Made by a program: the position numbers and the translations under genes
Origin: Rhynchopus sp. YZ270_cl-10
Lineage: Eukaryota; Euglenozoa; Diplonemea; Diplonemida; Diplonemidae
Assembly (NCBI GenBank): GCA_964035575.1
Contig: OZ037835.1
Location: 992,001-1,056,000, forward strand
Reading direction: 5' to 3'
DNA: 64,000 nucleotides
Part shown: positions 32,655 through 43,600 of the stretch, one piece after another
Position numbering within the stretch: the first letter of the stretch is position 1
How the letters are laid out: the number at the start of each line of letters is the position of its first letter
Notes under the pieces: model-generated
The model's database searches: none
Told to the model about the DNA's origin: nothing
Seen by the model: only the letters and a program-made list of their open reading frames with translations

Positions 32655-33256
32655 ATAAACGTTTTTAAAAATAGGATGGAACACCCCGTTCCGAAGAGGA
32701 ATGCAGCCACCCCGAAAAAGTGGGGGTGTGTCGCCAGTCTGCGGTGAGAAACTCCTCCCTGAGTCAAAACTGCCGCTGGTTAGCGCTGGCTAAGGTTCCC
32801 TTTTCACCCGGTCACAATCGAGTCTCGCTCCGTCGGCGTTGACTGCACTGCAAAGCCCCTTGGTCCACCGTCGTAAAAAGACACCACAAAAAGCGTAGGT
32901 AGGTGGGGGACCGGCAGGTTACAGACAGAGGCAGTACGGAGCTAAGGTGTCGGCGGTCGCGGGTTTCCGTGGAGGCCTGCCCCCCGTGGAGGTCTTGGGA
33001 TCTGGGAGTTGTGGAAGTAATCGGCTCAGAGTACCCTGCATTCCATGCACGACTCGAGCTCCTTGTGGTAGGATATTGGGGTCCCGGGAAGCACCCTTCG
33101 CCCCGAGGTCCCACCACCCCAGACAGTTTGTAGGTCTAAAAGCACAACGTACTTGTCCAGGACCTGGCCGCTCTTGGGTTCTCTCGAAAAAAAGATACTA
33201 ATCCCGTACGCCCGTGCACCGCAAAAATGTGCTATGGGGGGCGGTCCGCCGTCGGG
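32655..33256 (-). mobile_element. Non-autonomous element at site 1 (602 bp)
   Basis: Flanked by the 20-bp duplication actcttcaacctctcggcgg (32635-32654 and 33257-33276). The insertion point is the same, within one base, as that of the full LINE at 40666-48027. Its ~65-bp 3' end (plus-strand ataaacgtttttaaaaatag... to about 32720) matches the LINE's 3' end, and then the two diverge. The 5' end does not start with G and shows no ribozyme, so it may be 5'-truncated. No coding capacity. Confidence 0.8.
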
Positions 33257-33341
33257 ACTCTTCAACCTCTCGGCGGTCAGGTCTGTCTCACCCAACGCAT
33301 GAAGCTCTGCAATGGCTTGGTACTTCCTCATCTTCGTGAGG

Positions 33342-35132
33342 TAGGGGTCCGTTTTCGATGCATGCACCCCTATCCGAGATAGGTGATACAATACATCGTG
33401 GAGGTGATGTTACATAAGTCCATCACCGCCCCTGCTGTGTCCATCCTTCTGCTTCTTCTTGCTGAAGAGGCCTCCCAACGTCGTCTGTCGCCCCCCCGCA
33501 GTGTCGTGGTGGCGGCGGCAGCAGTGGTCCAGGGTTGTCTTGTCCCGCACGCAATTTCCGCATCTCGAGAGTCTGTGTCGTGTGCACGCCTCGTGTCGAA
33601 TGGCCAGCCCATCGCCGTCGGAGTGGTGCGCATAGCAGCAGTGCCTCAGGTCTGCCATCTGGTCCTTCGCACAGGCGTCACATCGGGCCTTCCGGTGCTG
33701 CACACAGATCGCAAATGGCCCAATCGAGATCGCTCCTGCAGGTGCCTTCACAGGCGCGTCTCCTGGCTTCACGTGCTCATCGTGCCTGTAACGTATGGGC
33801 ACGTTCTCCTCTTCTGCCTGCTCGAAAAAGCGCAGCGCCCTCCTTCCCCTCTCGTCTGCGGGGGGGTATGCCGTCTCAGCAGCGTACTCCCCCATCCACG
33901 TACCCCTCGCTCTACCGTTGCCCCTAATCTCCCCCTCCGTCATGCCTTCCGTCTTGCGCTGCTGTCGGTACGCCGTGCCAGCGTCGAAAAGTGCACGTAG
34001 AACACGTATGGTCTCTTCACCGCCGGCAAAAACAGGACGGCAGTCGATACCGGCGAGACCGTGTGCCCCGAACGACGTCAGTGTCATAGCTATCTTCGGC
34101 TTACCCGGATGCAGTGGCGTTGCAGCATGGGTTCGGAGAGTAGACAGCATGTGACCAAAAGTGGTCGCTTTCGCCATTTCGTTGTGGGGAAGAGCTTCTG
34201 GCATCACGTCGTCGCCGTCGCCGTCGTCGCTGCCACCCTCCCCACCCCCGTCATCCATTTCCCCGTCGCCACCCCCACCACCATTGACAACGCCCCCAGC
34301 CCCGTTCCCCGGTTGCTTCACTTTTGGCGGCTTTTTTCCAGTCTTATCTCCGGGGCGGATGTCCATCCCCGTGGAGACCTCGAAGTCAATGAGGAGTTCC
34401 ATGTGCGAGACTTCGCGTCCAGCCTCGTTGCTCCACCGCAGGCCTCCCAGCCAGTAGGCAATCGCCAGCAGCAACGCACGTCCATACGGCCATTTCTTCA
34501 CTGGGAGGGTGCAGCTTCCTAACACATTCGGATACTGCGTCGTCGTGTCCGCATCCGGTTCCCATGTCCACGGATAACGCTCTTGCTCCAGTTGCGGCTT
34601 CATCTCTTGTGTCCTGTTTTGCCGGTATCGCTCGATGAGGATCCTCACCATCATCATCTGCAGGTCTGCAACACGGGCGGTGGCCAAAGGTGTTTCCGGT
34701 GTGCACATTCCGCAGATAGACAGACAGTTCGGCCAGTTCGTTCTGTCAATGTTCAGGAGTAAGGGGTAGTCCGTGCGGATGCTTTCCCATGCGACACACT
34801 CCCACCACATATGCTTGGGATCCTCATCCACCCCTGCAGCACAATACGGGCAGGTGGCCGTTTCTCGTAACTTTGCCCTCGCAAGTCGCACCCCCGTGAG
34901 AGTACCGTCAGCCACGATGTGTCGTAACGTCCCCGCCTCGTAGTCCGACAAAACTTTGCTCTTGGTAAGCGCCAGTGTCTTCTCCTTGTCCACCCCTGCT
35001 CGGATCCCCCGCAGGTTAGCTCTGCCTCCGCCTTTTGCATTCACGTCTGTCTTCGTACTGGAGAGCCGTACGAAGAACATGCGCTCCCGCACAAGATGGC
35101 CGAGTTCCCCTAGCTCAATGGTCTTCACATCG
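33342..35132 (-). mobile_element. 5'-truncated LINE at site 2
   Basis: A 1791-bp LINE 3' part inserted in the Ubl coding sequence, with the 18-bp duplication ttcctcatcttcgtgagg (33324-33341 and 35133-35150). Endonuclease and RT domains are missing, as expected from incomplete reverse transcription. The remaining protein resembles the C-terminal third of the 41-48 kb LINE before diverging. It is a different LINE lineage with a different target. Confidence 0.85.
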
Positions 35133-35347
35133 TTCCTCATCTTCGTGAGGATGATTGTGTCACCAGCACTCAGCTGCGTCATGTCCGCTCCTTCTCCCAG
35201 CGCTTCGTCTCCGAAACTCATGCAAAAGCCGTCTTCAGGCAACCCCATTGCAGACGCCACCTTCCGCCGCAAGCCCTCCACTGTGTCATCTGCACCCACC
35301 TCGACTGTGTGCTGATTCGTGTCGAAACCCTTGATGTTCAGGTCCAT
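33410..35347 (-). CDS. In-frame host Ubl-LINE C-terminal chimera
   Basis: 645 codons from the host ATG. Residues 1-71 are the Ubl domain; the rest is the LINE tail. It contains a CX2CX9HX4C motif (CPYCAAGVDEDPKHMWWEC), a block like the full LINE (YPWTWEPDADTT and SHMELLIDFEVSTG), an acidic Gly/Asp linker, and two Cys/His modules of the form CxxHRKxRCxxCxKD...HCCxxHH. It ends near QTTLGGLFSKKKQK, similar to a PCNA-binding PIP box. Whether this chimera is expressed is unknown, but the frame is open throughout, which suggests a recent insertion. Confidence 0.65.
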   Translation of the reverse strand: MDLNIKGFDTNQHTVEVGADDTVEGLRRKVASAMGLPEDGFCMSFGDEALGEGADMTQLSAGDTIILTKMRNDVKTIELGELGHLVRERMFFVRLSSTKTDVNAKGGGRANLRGIRAGVDKEKTLALTKSKVLSDYEAGTLRHIVADGTLTGVRLARAKLRETATCPYCAAGVDEDPKHMWWECVAWESIRTDYPLLLNIDRTNWPNCLSICGMCTPETPLATARVADLQMMMVRILIERYRQNRTQEMKPQLEQERYPWTWEPDADTTTQYPNVLGSCTLPVKKWPYGRALLLAIAYWLGGLRWSNEAGREVSHMELLIDFEVSTGMDIRPGDKTGKKPPKVKQPGNGAGGVVNGGGGGDGEMDDGGGEGGSDDGDGDDVMPEALPHNEMAKATTFGHMLSTLRTHAATPLHPGKPKIAMTLTSFGAHGLAGIDCRPVFAGGEETIRVLRALFDAGTAYRQQRKTEGMTEGEIRGNGRARGTWMGEYAAETAYPPADERGRRALRFFEQAEEENVPIRYRHDEHVKPGDAPVKAPAGAISIGPFAICVQHRKARCDACAKDQMADLRHCCYAHHSDGDGLAIRHEACTRHRLSRCGNCVRDKTTLDHCCRRHHDTAGGRQTTLGGLFSKKKQKDGHSRGGDGLM

Positions 35348-35494
35348 GTCTTTGTTGTGGTTTTGTGTTCTGATCTCTGTGTGTGGTGGGGTGTTGGTGG
35401 TGATCAGAGTGCGAAAACAATAAAGTAAGTGCATGATTATCGACCTCCCCCTGCCCCTGTCAAGCACCGCACAGCCTCCACGCTGTCTCCACCC

Positions 35495-35700
35495 ACCCCA
35501 CGCAAGGAAGAACGCCACAGGTGCTCTCGTACTGCAACCACAGACAAGCTGAGGTGCCAGACAAATTGCACGAAAGCACCTCACGGCCGGCCACAGCTTC
35601 CCCTCTCCCATCATTTCCACAAAACGATGCAGGGAAGCGCCACACCCAAACCCACACTCACAACACACCTCCCTGCCCCCACAGACCTTCACCGCAACAG
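35495..35700 (-). repeat. Shared upstream module, copy 3
   Basis: The same block as at 6166, here ~150 bp upstream of the start codon of Ubl-LRR copy 7. Confidence 0.7.
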
Positions 35701-36249
35701 GGAGAACACCCAAACCCCACATCAACCTGCAACATCAGCACACCCCCATTCGCACTGCCCGGACACAACACATGACCACCCCAGATCACACACAGCACAA
35801 CTAATGCATGCGCACCTCGTCTCAACAGCAGGCACCTTGACTGGCGAGAGCCCCACCACACTCGGTAATACGGACACTTCAGTCCACATGGTGCAAGCAA
35901 CGGGTGGTACCAGGGAGCATCCTCCACGGGAGACTTTTTACGCCGTCCCAAGGCAAAAGAGAATTGGGAAACAATACTTTTGCAGCATCAAAGAAGTGGT
36001 GACTGGGGACATTTCCTCCTTTTTAGTCTTTGGCTAAAAGCACAAAATACAAACTCACTTCTGGTACAGGGTCGTGGGAGGATGCGTCCAATGGAAATCA
36101 CGTCGGTAGAATAGTTCGAGAATGTAGGTTTTTACTATTTTTGAAAACTTGGTTGTATTAGTGTAGCCACCCTAGAGTGTGCTTCACTATACTATTTTTA
36201 GTTTATGTGGATTGGGCCTTGGAGAGGGCACCACCGCACGAGGCAGTGT
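35701..36249. other. Intergenic region
   Basis: No recognisable gene; 36000-36200 is AT-richer and unique in the window. Confidence 0.45.
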
Positions 36250-38291
36250 CAGCACCATTCGTGCTCGTCACTCAGACTGCAATCAGTCTTGGAAAAGAGG
36301 CAAACACAAAGAGCAAGTACGAACAGTGTGCGCACTCCTTGCTATTCAAAAGAATCCGTCTCGCAAGTTCAGGTTCCACAGCATCAGCATTGCGACAGCC
36401 TAATGCACGAGGAACTGTTGGAGGGACACCGATCACTCTCTTCAGCCGCAACCCATCAATCGTCCCGTCTTCCCCAGTGCAGATGCTCCACAGGCACGGT
36501 CTTGTCATCGCAACCACACATCACTTCGCGTCCATCGGGCTCACAGCAAAACTGGATACACGGACAGTGAAGTTACAAGCGCCCGAAACCACATGACTTC
36601 ATCAGGTGTCACTGCCACTCCCAATACACTATCAGAACGCTGCAAGGTAAGGACCTGCTTCCGCTGCCAACCTCTCACACGCACAGTCTGGTCACGGTAT
36701 CCGTGAACAACAGAAGTGTGTACTTTGAACAGCAGTCTCTTCTCCAGTGCGAAGTTTCCACATACGTACGGTGTAATCAGCAGAGCACGAGGCACTCCAT
36801 CAGGAGTCACTGCCACTCCATGAAAGACGTCTGTGTGCCCTGTAAATACTGCCACCTCCTTCCCAGCCAGCATGTTCTACACACGGACGGTGCGATCTTC
36901 CTCTGAGCACGCGTGAGATGTATCGGGAGACACTGCCACACCTACCAGTATGAAGACTTCTTTCAAGAACACCGCAAACTCACCGGAAGCTGTGCAAAGT
37001 AAAGTCACTTCTTTCCCCGTCGCAGCGTCCCACAGTGTGCTCCAGCCAGCAGTTCGAGAAGGAAGCGCCCGTCAGCGCCGTCTCCACAAACAGAGACCCG
37101 CGCAGGTCTCAGTTCGACACACGGATCCCGCTCAGGTCCTCCCCACTCACAGGGATGCGTGCACGTGCCAGCAGTGCTGCTGCATTCGACCCTGCTGTCA
37201 CAGCAGCCTCCCCACAAACACCAGCAGCTACACTTACACTTGAAGCTGTATCTGCACATGTCGCCTTCACAGCCGCAAGCAGCTCTGTGCAGGCACGTTC
37301 GTACAGCACGCCGTTTGCACACACCAGCGCCGCAAAGAACCCAAGCATACACTGCGAGTCCTTGCTGAAGCTCTTCTGCACCAACGTCCCCAGTGTACCT
37401 GCTGGGTCACGTGCAAGTCGCCGTGCTGCAAGGTGCTCCCCAAGCAATTTGTGCGGAACGTGAACGCACTCCGCTCCTCCCCAAAGTCCTCAATCCGGAA
37501 CGGCAGGCAGCGGAAGCAAGCATCCCGCACAGCCTCACACACACCCACAGTCCCCTGCCACTCGTTTGTCTCCAGCATCCTGCATGCAACAAGCTCCCCT
37601 GCACGCACCACATCCTCCAAAGACACATCCGAAACAGCAACAGCAACAGCAACTCCACCAGACGCCATCTCCTTCTTCGTCCACGTCTCCAGGTAGGCCT
37701 CGTAGATCACCTCCTCAGAAGCCTTCCCGCTGCACTGTGCGTGGCACGCCATGTGCAGCACAAACGGGTTCCGCAGCTGTACAAGTCCCCAACGTCCTCC
37801 TCACGCACGAAGACTGTACATTCTCCCTTGTCTCAGGTCCCCGCTTCTCCACATCCTCTTTGTGTTCCTTCTCCCAGGCTGTGTTTGCACGCTCGATGTA
37901 CGTTCTCGCATCCACCTCTGTGAACGGCTGCATGTACACAGCACGCACACCAGCCCCACACACACCAGACGGAGACGTGTCCACACCCTCCAGGTACTCA
38001 CCACGCACAGTCACAACAACGCTGCAGTGTGCCTTCACCCACGGATGCCGGCACAGAAGGCCACCCTCAGCCACCACAGCACCCGCCGCGTCCCTGTGCT
38101 GCAGCGCGCACCACAGCGGCACCTTCCCGTTCCTGTCACGTACGTTCCCCGTTATCCACACTGCCTCCGCAAGCACGGCGCTGTGCAGCATTGTTCTCCC
38201 GTCCACGCCGTCCACTGCATCCACGGGACTCTCCTTCCCAGTAATTCCCTTTGCAATCTCGTCTTCTTCAGGCTTCGACGCTCAGGGCCAT
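36250..38291 (-). pseudogene. NLR/STAND-like relic 2: ankyrin, NACHT-like, pentapeptide-like, WD40
   Basis: From ATG 38291 (MALSVEA): SPVDAVDGVDGRTMLHSAVL (ankyrin), HCSVVVTVRGEYLEGVDTSP (NACHT sensor-like), RTYIERANTAWEKEHKEDVE, then FVLHMACHAQCSGKASEEVI, SLEDVVRAGELVACRMLETN and ERACTELLAAVKATC. A short pentapeptide-like run follows (DLSGIRVSNCDLRGSLFVET), then WD40 blades (EVAVFTGHTDVFHGVAVTPD). The order N-terminal ankyrin, NTPase, WD40 fits animal/fungal-type STAND sensors. Several frame changes and the lack of the Walker-B block of relic 1 make it a pseudogene. Confidence 0.6.
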
Positions 38292-38507
38292 CTTCCTGAT
38301 GTGTTTGTTTGCAGAAGCTGGTGTGTTGTCGCTGTTCGTGTACTGCTGTGATATGTTCTGGGCAGTCTTGCTGTACCCAAGCAGAGAGTCCTCCCTACCC
38401 ACACACAGCTCTGCACACTGTTCCCACTCACCCCACCCCACTGGCAGAGGCGACACAGTGCTGCTATAAGATGCAGTACCACCCATAGACACTCCGCTGT
38501 CTCCACC

Positions 38508-38800
38508 CACCCCACGCAAGGAAGAACGCCAAAGGTGCTCTCGTGCTGCAACCACAGACAAGCTGAGGTGCCAGACAAATGCACGAAAGCATCCCACGGC
38601 CGGCCACAGCTTCCCCTCTCCCATCATTTTCACAAAACGATGCAGGGAAGCGCCACACCCAAACACCCCCCACACTCACAACACTGTGCACCTCCACCTC
38701 CCTGTCCCCACCCAACCCAACCCACAGACCTTCACCGCAACAGGGAGAACACCCAAACCCCACATCAACCTGCCACTCCCTTGGGTACTCTTCCTCCAGG
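38508..38800 (-). repeat. Shared upstream module, copy 4
   Basis: Ends ~217 bp upstream of the start of NLR-like relic 2. It extends further than the copy at 35495 and is closest to the copy at 48610 (both continue with caaccgcaacagggagaac-like sequence). Confidence 0.7.
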
Positions 38801-38935
38801 CAAAAGCCATCAAGAGAAACGGTTACCACCCCCGGGGTTGCCTCCTCCTCCTTTGTGCAGCGCTGCTGCACTTCCCACACCCACCCCGCCCCACGATGTC
38901 TCCCACCTCGCAGAAATGAAAGTCAAATATAATAA

Positions 38936-39683
38936 AAACCCCTTTCATCTTTTGTTTAGTTGGTACGCTACCCACGTCATACGCAAAGTATTTGTCCTAA
39001 TAAAACAAATACATCCGTTCACTCGATTAATGTTGAAGACTCATGGCAACCGAAGAACGCGTCTTTCATTTCCAGACGTATTGCATAAAGGCGTTGATTC
39101 AAAAGGGGGCAACAATCACGAGAATGGGAATAGTGGTGGAGAGATTGAGAAGGTGAACGCTTCCCTCCCCTCCATGTCACACTTTGTGTATCAGTATTGA
39201 TAAGGTTGACACAGCCTGGCACAATACTGTCCGATCCGGTGACGTTGGTCCTGCTTCTACTCATTTTGCACCCTTTAAGGAAGCCAAAACCAACTATAGT
39301 GAAGTTTGAGGGGCGGTTCACGCTAAAGGGAGTCCCAGAAGCATAGTTTCATTTCATAGTTTCATTTACCCATATGAGCAATTGGTGGCAATGACCAAAT
39401 TTGTATCAATCAAGAACTTGCTAATTTTTCCGAAATGACCCCACTACAGTGGGGGTAGAGCTCGGAAAATCCGAAAAAGGCCAAAAACCTCTCCAAAAAC
39501 GGGGAAAAAACGATACAACATTTCCAGAATTTTGCTGTTTCCCCAGTAGTTTTTTCTTGTGTGCGTGCGTACAGATTGTTTGGGGAGGTTGGGACCCAGA
39601 ACAAGAAAAAAACTTGTGCTTCCCTAAATAATGAAACCCCCGTTCATCTTTTGTTTAGTTGGTACGCTACCCACGTCATACGC
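38936..39683. repeat. ~48-bp direct repeats flanking ~650 bp
   Basis: tcatcttttgtttagttggt and acgctacccacgtcatacg occur at both 38936-38983 and 39635-39683; a partial third copy lies at ~49866-49892. The flanked segment contains a palindrome ccccactacagtgggg. It may be an insertion bounded by an older repeat. Nature unknown. Confidence 0.5.
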
Positions 39684-40665
39684 CCCAAGCACCCCAAGAC
39701 GACAGTGAAAGACCACGTGGTGTCAACGAGTTCAGGAGTGATGAATTGCAGATAAAAAGGGGGTTGGGTGGGGAGGTACGTTGTAATGAATAAGACATGG
39801 GTTTTTGTGGGGATTCTTTTGCAGCACAGTTGAACATAACACAATGTGTGGAACGTCTTGCTCAGCACAGCTCTCCTCTCGCACCAAGTAGCAGTCTGTG
39901 CCACGGTGAGCAAGACTGTGCCCCTCTTCTTCTCCGAACCAGAGGACGCAGCAGACATACTGCCAGAGACACTCCACCTCGGGGAGGTGCTGCCCTCCCA
40001 CCAACACACCACGTCGTCATTGTGCGTGTCTCCGTCGCTTCTGGCTTTGCTCGGGGGACTCGTCTCTGCTTCGTTTCGGACGTGCTTCAACCACAAGCTT
40101 CCTCAGCTTCTCGCCCTTCCTCACTTCGTTGGACACAACACTGCTGCAGCCGGAAAGGTAAATGCTCGCCAACGAAGTGCAGCCCGCAACAATATTTGTA
40201 CCGAATAAACCGCTACTAATGTGCGTCACGTTGCTGAGTGGAGATAAATCGAGGGTCGTTAAGCTGATGCATTCCTGAAGGAAGTGCGCACCAACGTGCG
40301 TCAGGTTGCTGAGTGGAGATAAATGGACGTTGGTTAAGCTCTTGCATCCGTAAAGAAAGCCGCCGTCAATCAGCGTCACGTTGCTGAGTGCAGATATATC
40401 CAGGGTCGTTAAGCTGCTGCAGTGCTGAAGGAACCACGCACCAACCTGCATCACATTGCTCAACCCAGAGAGGTCGACACTTGTCAACGAGGTGCAGTTG
40501 GCCAGGAAGCAGTCTCCAATGTGAGTCACAATGGACTCAGCACTGAGATCAAGTCTCGTCAACGAAGTGCGTGACAAGAACCCATTCGGAATGACAGTCG
40601 CAACCTCCGCCTGCAGAAGCAAACACGCCACCTCAGGATCCTCCACACTCTCCAACCTCTCGGCG

Positions 40666-43600
40666 ATAAACGTTTTTAAAAATAGGATGGAGCACCCCGG
40701 TCCGAAAAGGAATGCAGCCACCCCTGGCTTCAGGCTCGCGAACCCAGCGTTGATGTAACACAGGGTTTCACGGGCCAAAACCAGAAAAAAATGAAAAATT
40801 GAGGGTTCAACGACTGCGCCAACTGGTCTCATGCGACGTTGAACCAACTTAAAATCTAGAATCTTGTGTCAACTTGTAAAGAAAAGCAATGAATATTAAA
40901 ATTACCGGTTTCAGGCGTGGCGTACACGTCTGCTGCCATCTACGCTGGGATAGCCGTCCGGTTTGAACTTGGGGTTCAACAACAGTGCCAAATGGACTTA
41001 TGCGTCGCTGTGTCAACTGAAAAACAATGAAAAACAAGAATGTCGTTGAGGAAGATTGAAATGCATGAAAAACAAGAAGAACAAGGTAAAATATCTACAG
41101 AGGGTGCTGTCCTAGCTTGTCCTCTTTCGTTGTCTCGCCCACACTAAGCTTCTCAACGGCCGTGCAGGCGAGCTTTGTGGCGTTCACGTTGTTACTGCTG
41201 TCGATGTGCACCAACGTGATGCTTCGGGTCGCTCTCAGCTTGTCAAGCTCACCCCGCGCCTCTTTCTGGAGGTGGGCGACTGCCGCGTATGGTCTGCAGT
41301 GCTCGTTCACCTGGTCAACCACGGTTCTACTGGATCCGTAGATGTTCAGTGGTGTGGTGTCTGTGTCGCTCTTCAGGTATTCGAGGCACATCAGCAGTCC
41401 TTCATACTCCGCGACGTTCAGGGTTGTGTCCGCCAGGCGACTGCTGGCTGTCCACCGCACCTCGCCATCTATCTCGAGGCGTGCACCTGCGCCCGATCCC
41501 TGGCAAGTGTTTTTCTTCACCCTCGCCCCCGGCTGCCTCACGTTGCAGTATCCGCCGAAGAAGATGCGAGTGTGTCCGGTGGGTTTCTTTGGTTTTCGTC
41601 GAGCCTGCTTCTGCTGCTTCTGCTCAGCAGCCAAGCGGATGTGCTTCGCAATTCTGTCTGCTCTCTCCTGTTTGCAGTCCTCGTCTAGGGGTGGGAGCTC
41701 TGTGTTCGTCCAGGATTTGTTCCCTTTGCAGAGGGTTGGCAGGGACCGGATCGTCTTGAGCACCTCAGCAGGTTCGGTGAGGATGGGTCGTCTCGTGATC
41801 GCTAGGGTTCCCCACTTGATGCCTAGGTCTAATGGGGCGAACACTTTGCTCTTGGGGTAGATGGTGCCCGAGAAGAGGTACGCGTTTGCTGCCACTATCT
41901 TTGCCTTAGCCATCCAGTTGCTGAACCAGGTGATTTTGTCGGTGATCATGGAGCTCTCTCGGGAATTGGGTTCCTCTGTGGTGAGCTTTGCTCCTGTGTG
42001 CGCTTCGAAGTCCAGCGCCAGCTCCAGGTGCGAGACGTGCTGTGATTTCCCATTGGACACCGTCGGCCACTTTAGGCTTTCCAGCCACTCCTTGAGTGCG
42101 AGGTATCCTTCCGCTTTGTACGGCCACGCGTCTGGCACCTCGTCAGGAAGTACTCCTATGTAGGTCTCGTATGGGCCTTCTGGTTCCCATGTCCAGGGAA
42201 AATTGTCCATTTGGCTCGTCTTCGTTGTAGTGGTACCGCGTTTTCTCTTGTCCTCCCTCTCTAGGGCGATGTCTGAGTACATGAGAAGCAGCAGCTCTAG
42301 GGCTTCTCTGTTCGGCACTTCCGGAATCATCTGGAAGCCGGCGGGGAGAATGGCGTTGAGGCGCAGGCATTTCGGCCAGCTTTCTCTTACTGCTGGATCG
42401 GACACTCCTGCGTATTTGTGCTGTTCGCGTATGTGTGCGGTGTGGCTGCATTGTTCCCACATGTGTTCAAAGTCCTCCACACCTGTGCCGCAGTGCTCGC
42501 ACGTGTCACTGGTGCTCATCTTCATTCTTTTGCGCCTGTCCTGTGTGAGCTCCGCTCCTGCAAGAATGTTCCTCATGTACCCTGCACGCAGTGGATCTGT
42601 GTTCTTGTAGCTGTTCCACACGGCGTTGATCGTGCGATAATCGATGCCATCTTTAACCCCTTGCATGTCCTCCCTCCTTGTCTCGAGTCTACGGCAGAAA
42701 TCGTCCCTGATACCGTCTCGGAGTTGGTGTCGAAGAAGGTCACCCTCGGGTTCGTCGAGGTTCATCTGTGTTGTGTGCGGGGGCAATAGGGTGTTGTTCT
42801 CCCAGCGCCAGTTCATGGATTGGGTGGTGCGGAGGAGGATGTCTACCGGTCCACAGTATTTTACTCTCGACGTCCGCTTCAGGATACGGATCTCGTCTAT
42901 TAGGGTTCTAATCTCCTGGTTCTTCCCCATGGTGTAGAGCGCGAGCAGGCGTTGGTACTTGAGGTAAGATGTTGGGTCTGTCCGGTGTAGCGGGTTCAGC
43001 ACTCCCCTCACTATTTCACTGCATCTGCTAGGTAGGCCCCTCCAAATCGCCGCCGTCACTGCTTTGGTGAGCCTTCCAGCGGTGGTGGACAGCGGCTCGT
43101 ACGTCTCGCAGCCGTAGAGTGCCATGGGCATTATTTTTGTCGCCACCAGTTCGGCTCTGCCTTCAAAGGGGACGTTGAGGTGAGGGATACGTCGCGCACA
43201 TGTCTCAGCTTTGCGCACTCGCTTGTCCAGCTTTGTCGCTGCTTCCTTTTTCTTGGCTACGGCCAGTCTGATCACTGCGCCGAGATTGTCCAGTTCCTTC
43301 TTCTCCTGTCTCAGCTGGGTGTCTCCGAGCATGAGCTCCAGCTTTTCGGTCTTGGCTGTCGAGAAGGAGAAACTACTTCCGTACGTGAGGTCGGTCTTGG
43401 TGGCGAAGTCGTGGGACACTGTGAGGCCTTTCCTCAATTGTGCGGTGTTGTTCGAGGTCATGGTGGTGTCGTCCGCGTACAGGCTTGTCCGACATCTGGT
43501 TTCCGTCCGAACCGCCGCCTCCCACACTGCTAGGAGGGCGTTCAGCAGGATAATGCTCAGCGCACATCCCTGCAGAATGCCATTGTTCGCTTTGAACTCC

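Larger units (their letters stand above)
32098..35347 (-). pseudogene. Ubl-LRR gene copy 7, split by two retroelements
   Basis: The pieces are the Ubl start (35133-35347), the linker (33257-33341) and the linker/LRR/tail part (32098-32654, four full LRR units plus a partial). The gaps are the site-2 LINE fragment (33342-35132) and the site-1 element (32655-33256), each with clean target duplications. The Ubl frame reads on into the LINE fragment. The linker piece has gone through one local sequence change at site 2 (ttcctcatc for ttctgcgtc) that is present in both duplication copies and so predates the insertion. Confidence 0.85.
38292..40016. other. Intergenic region with repeats
   Basis: Contains the upstream module at 38508-38800, a ~48-bp direct repeat at 38936-38983 and 39635-39683, and from ~39790 part of the LRR 3' module. 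The segment between the direct repeats is AT-rich and non-coding. Confidence 0.5.

Noticed and set aside
33342-35132. An ordinary host gene with zinc-finger modules
   Set aside because: Clean 18-bp target duplications and similarity to the C-terminal part of the 41-48 kb LINE show it is an insertion.
38936-39683. LTRs of a small retrotransposon
   Set aside because: Repeats are only ~48 bp, with no primer-binding site, polypurine tract or coding sequence that I can see.
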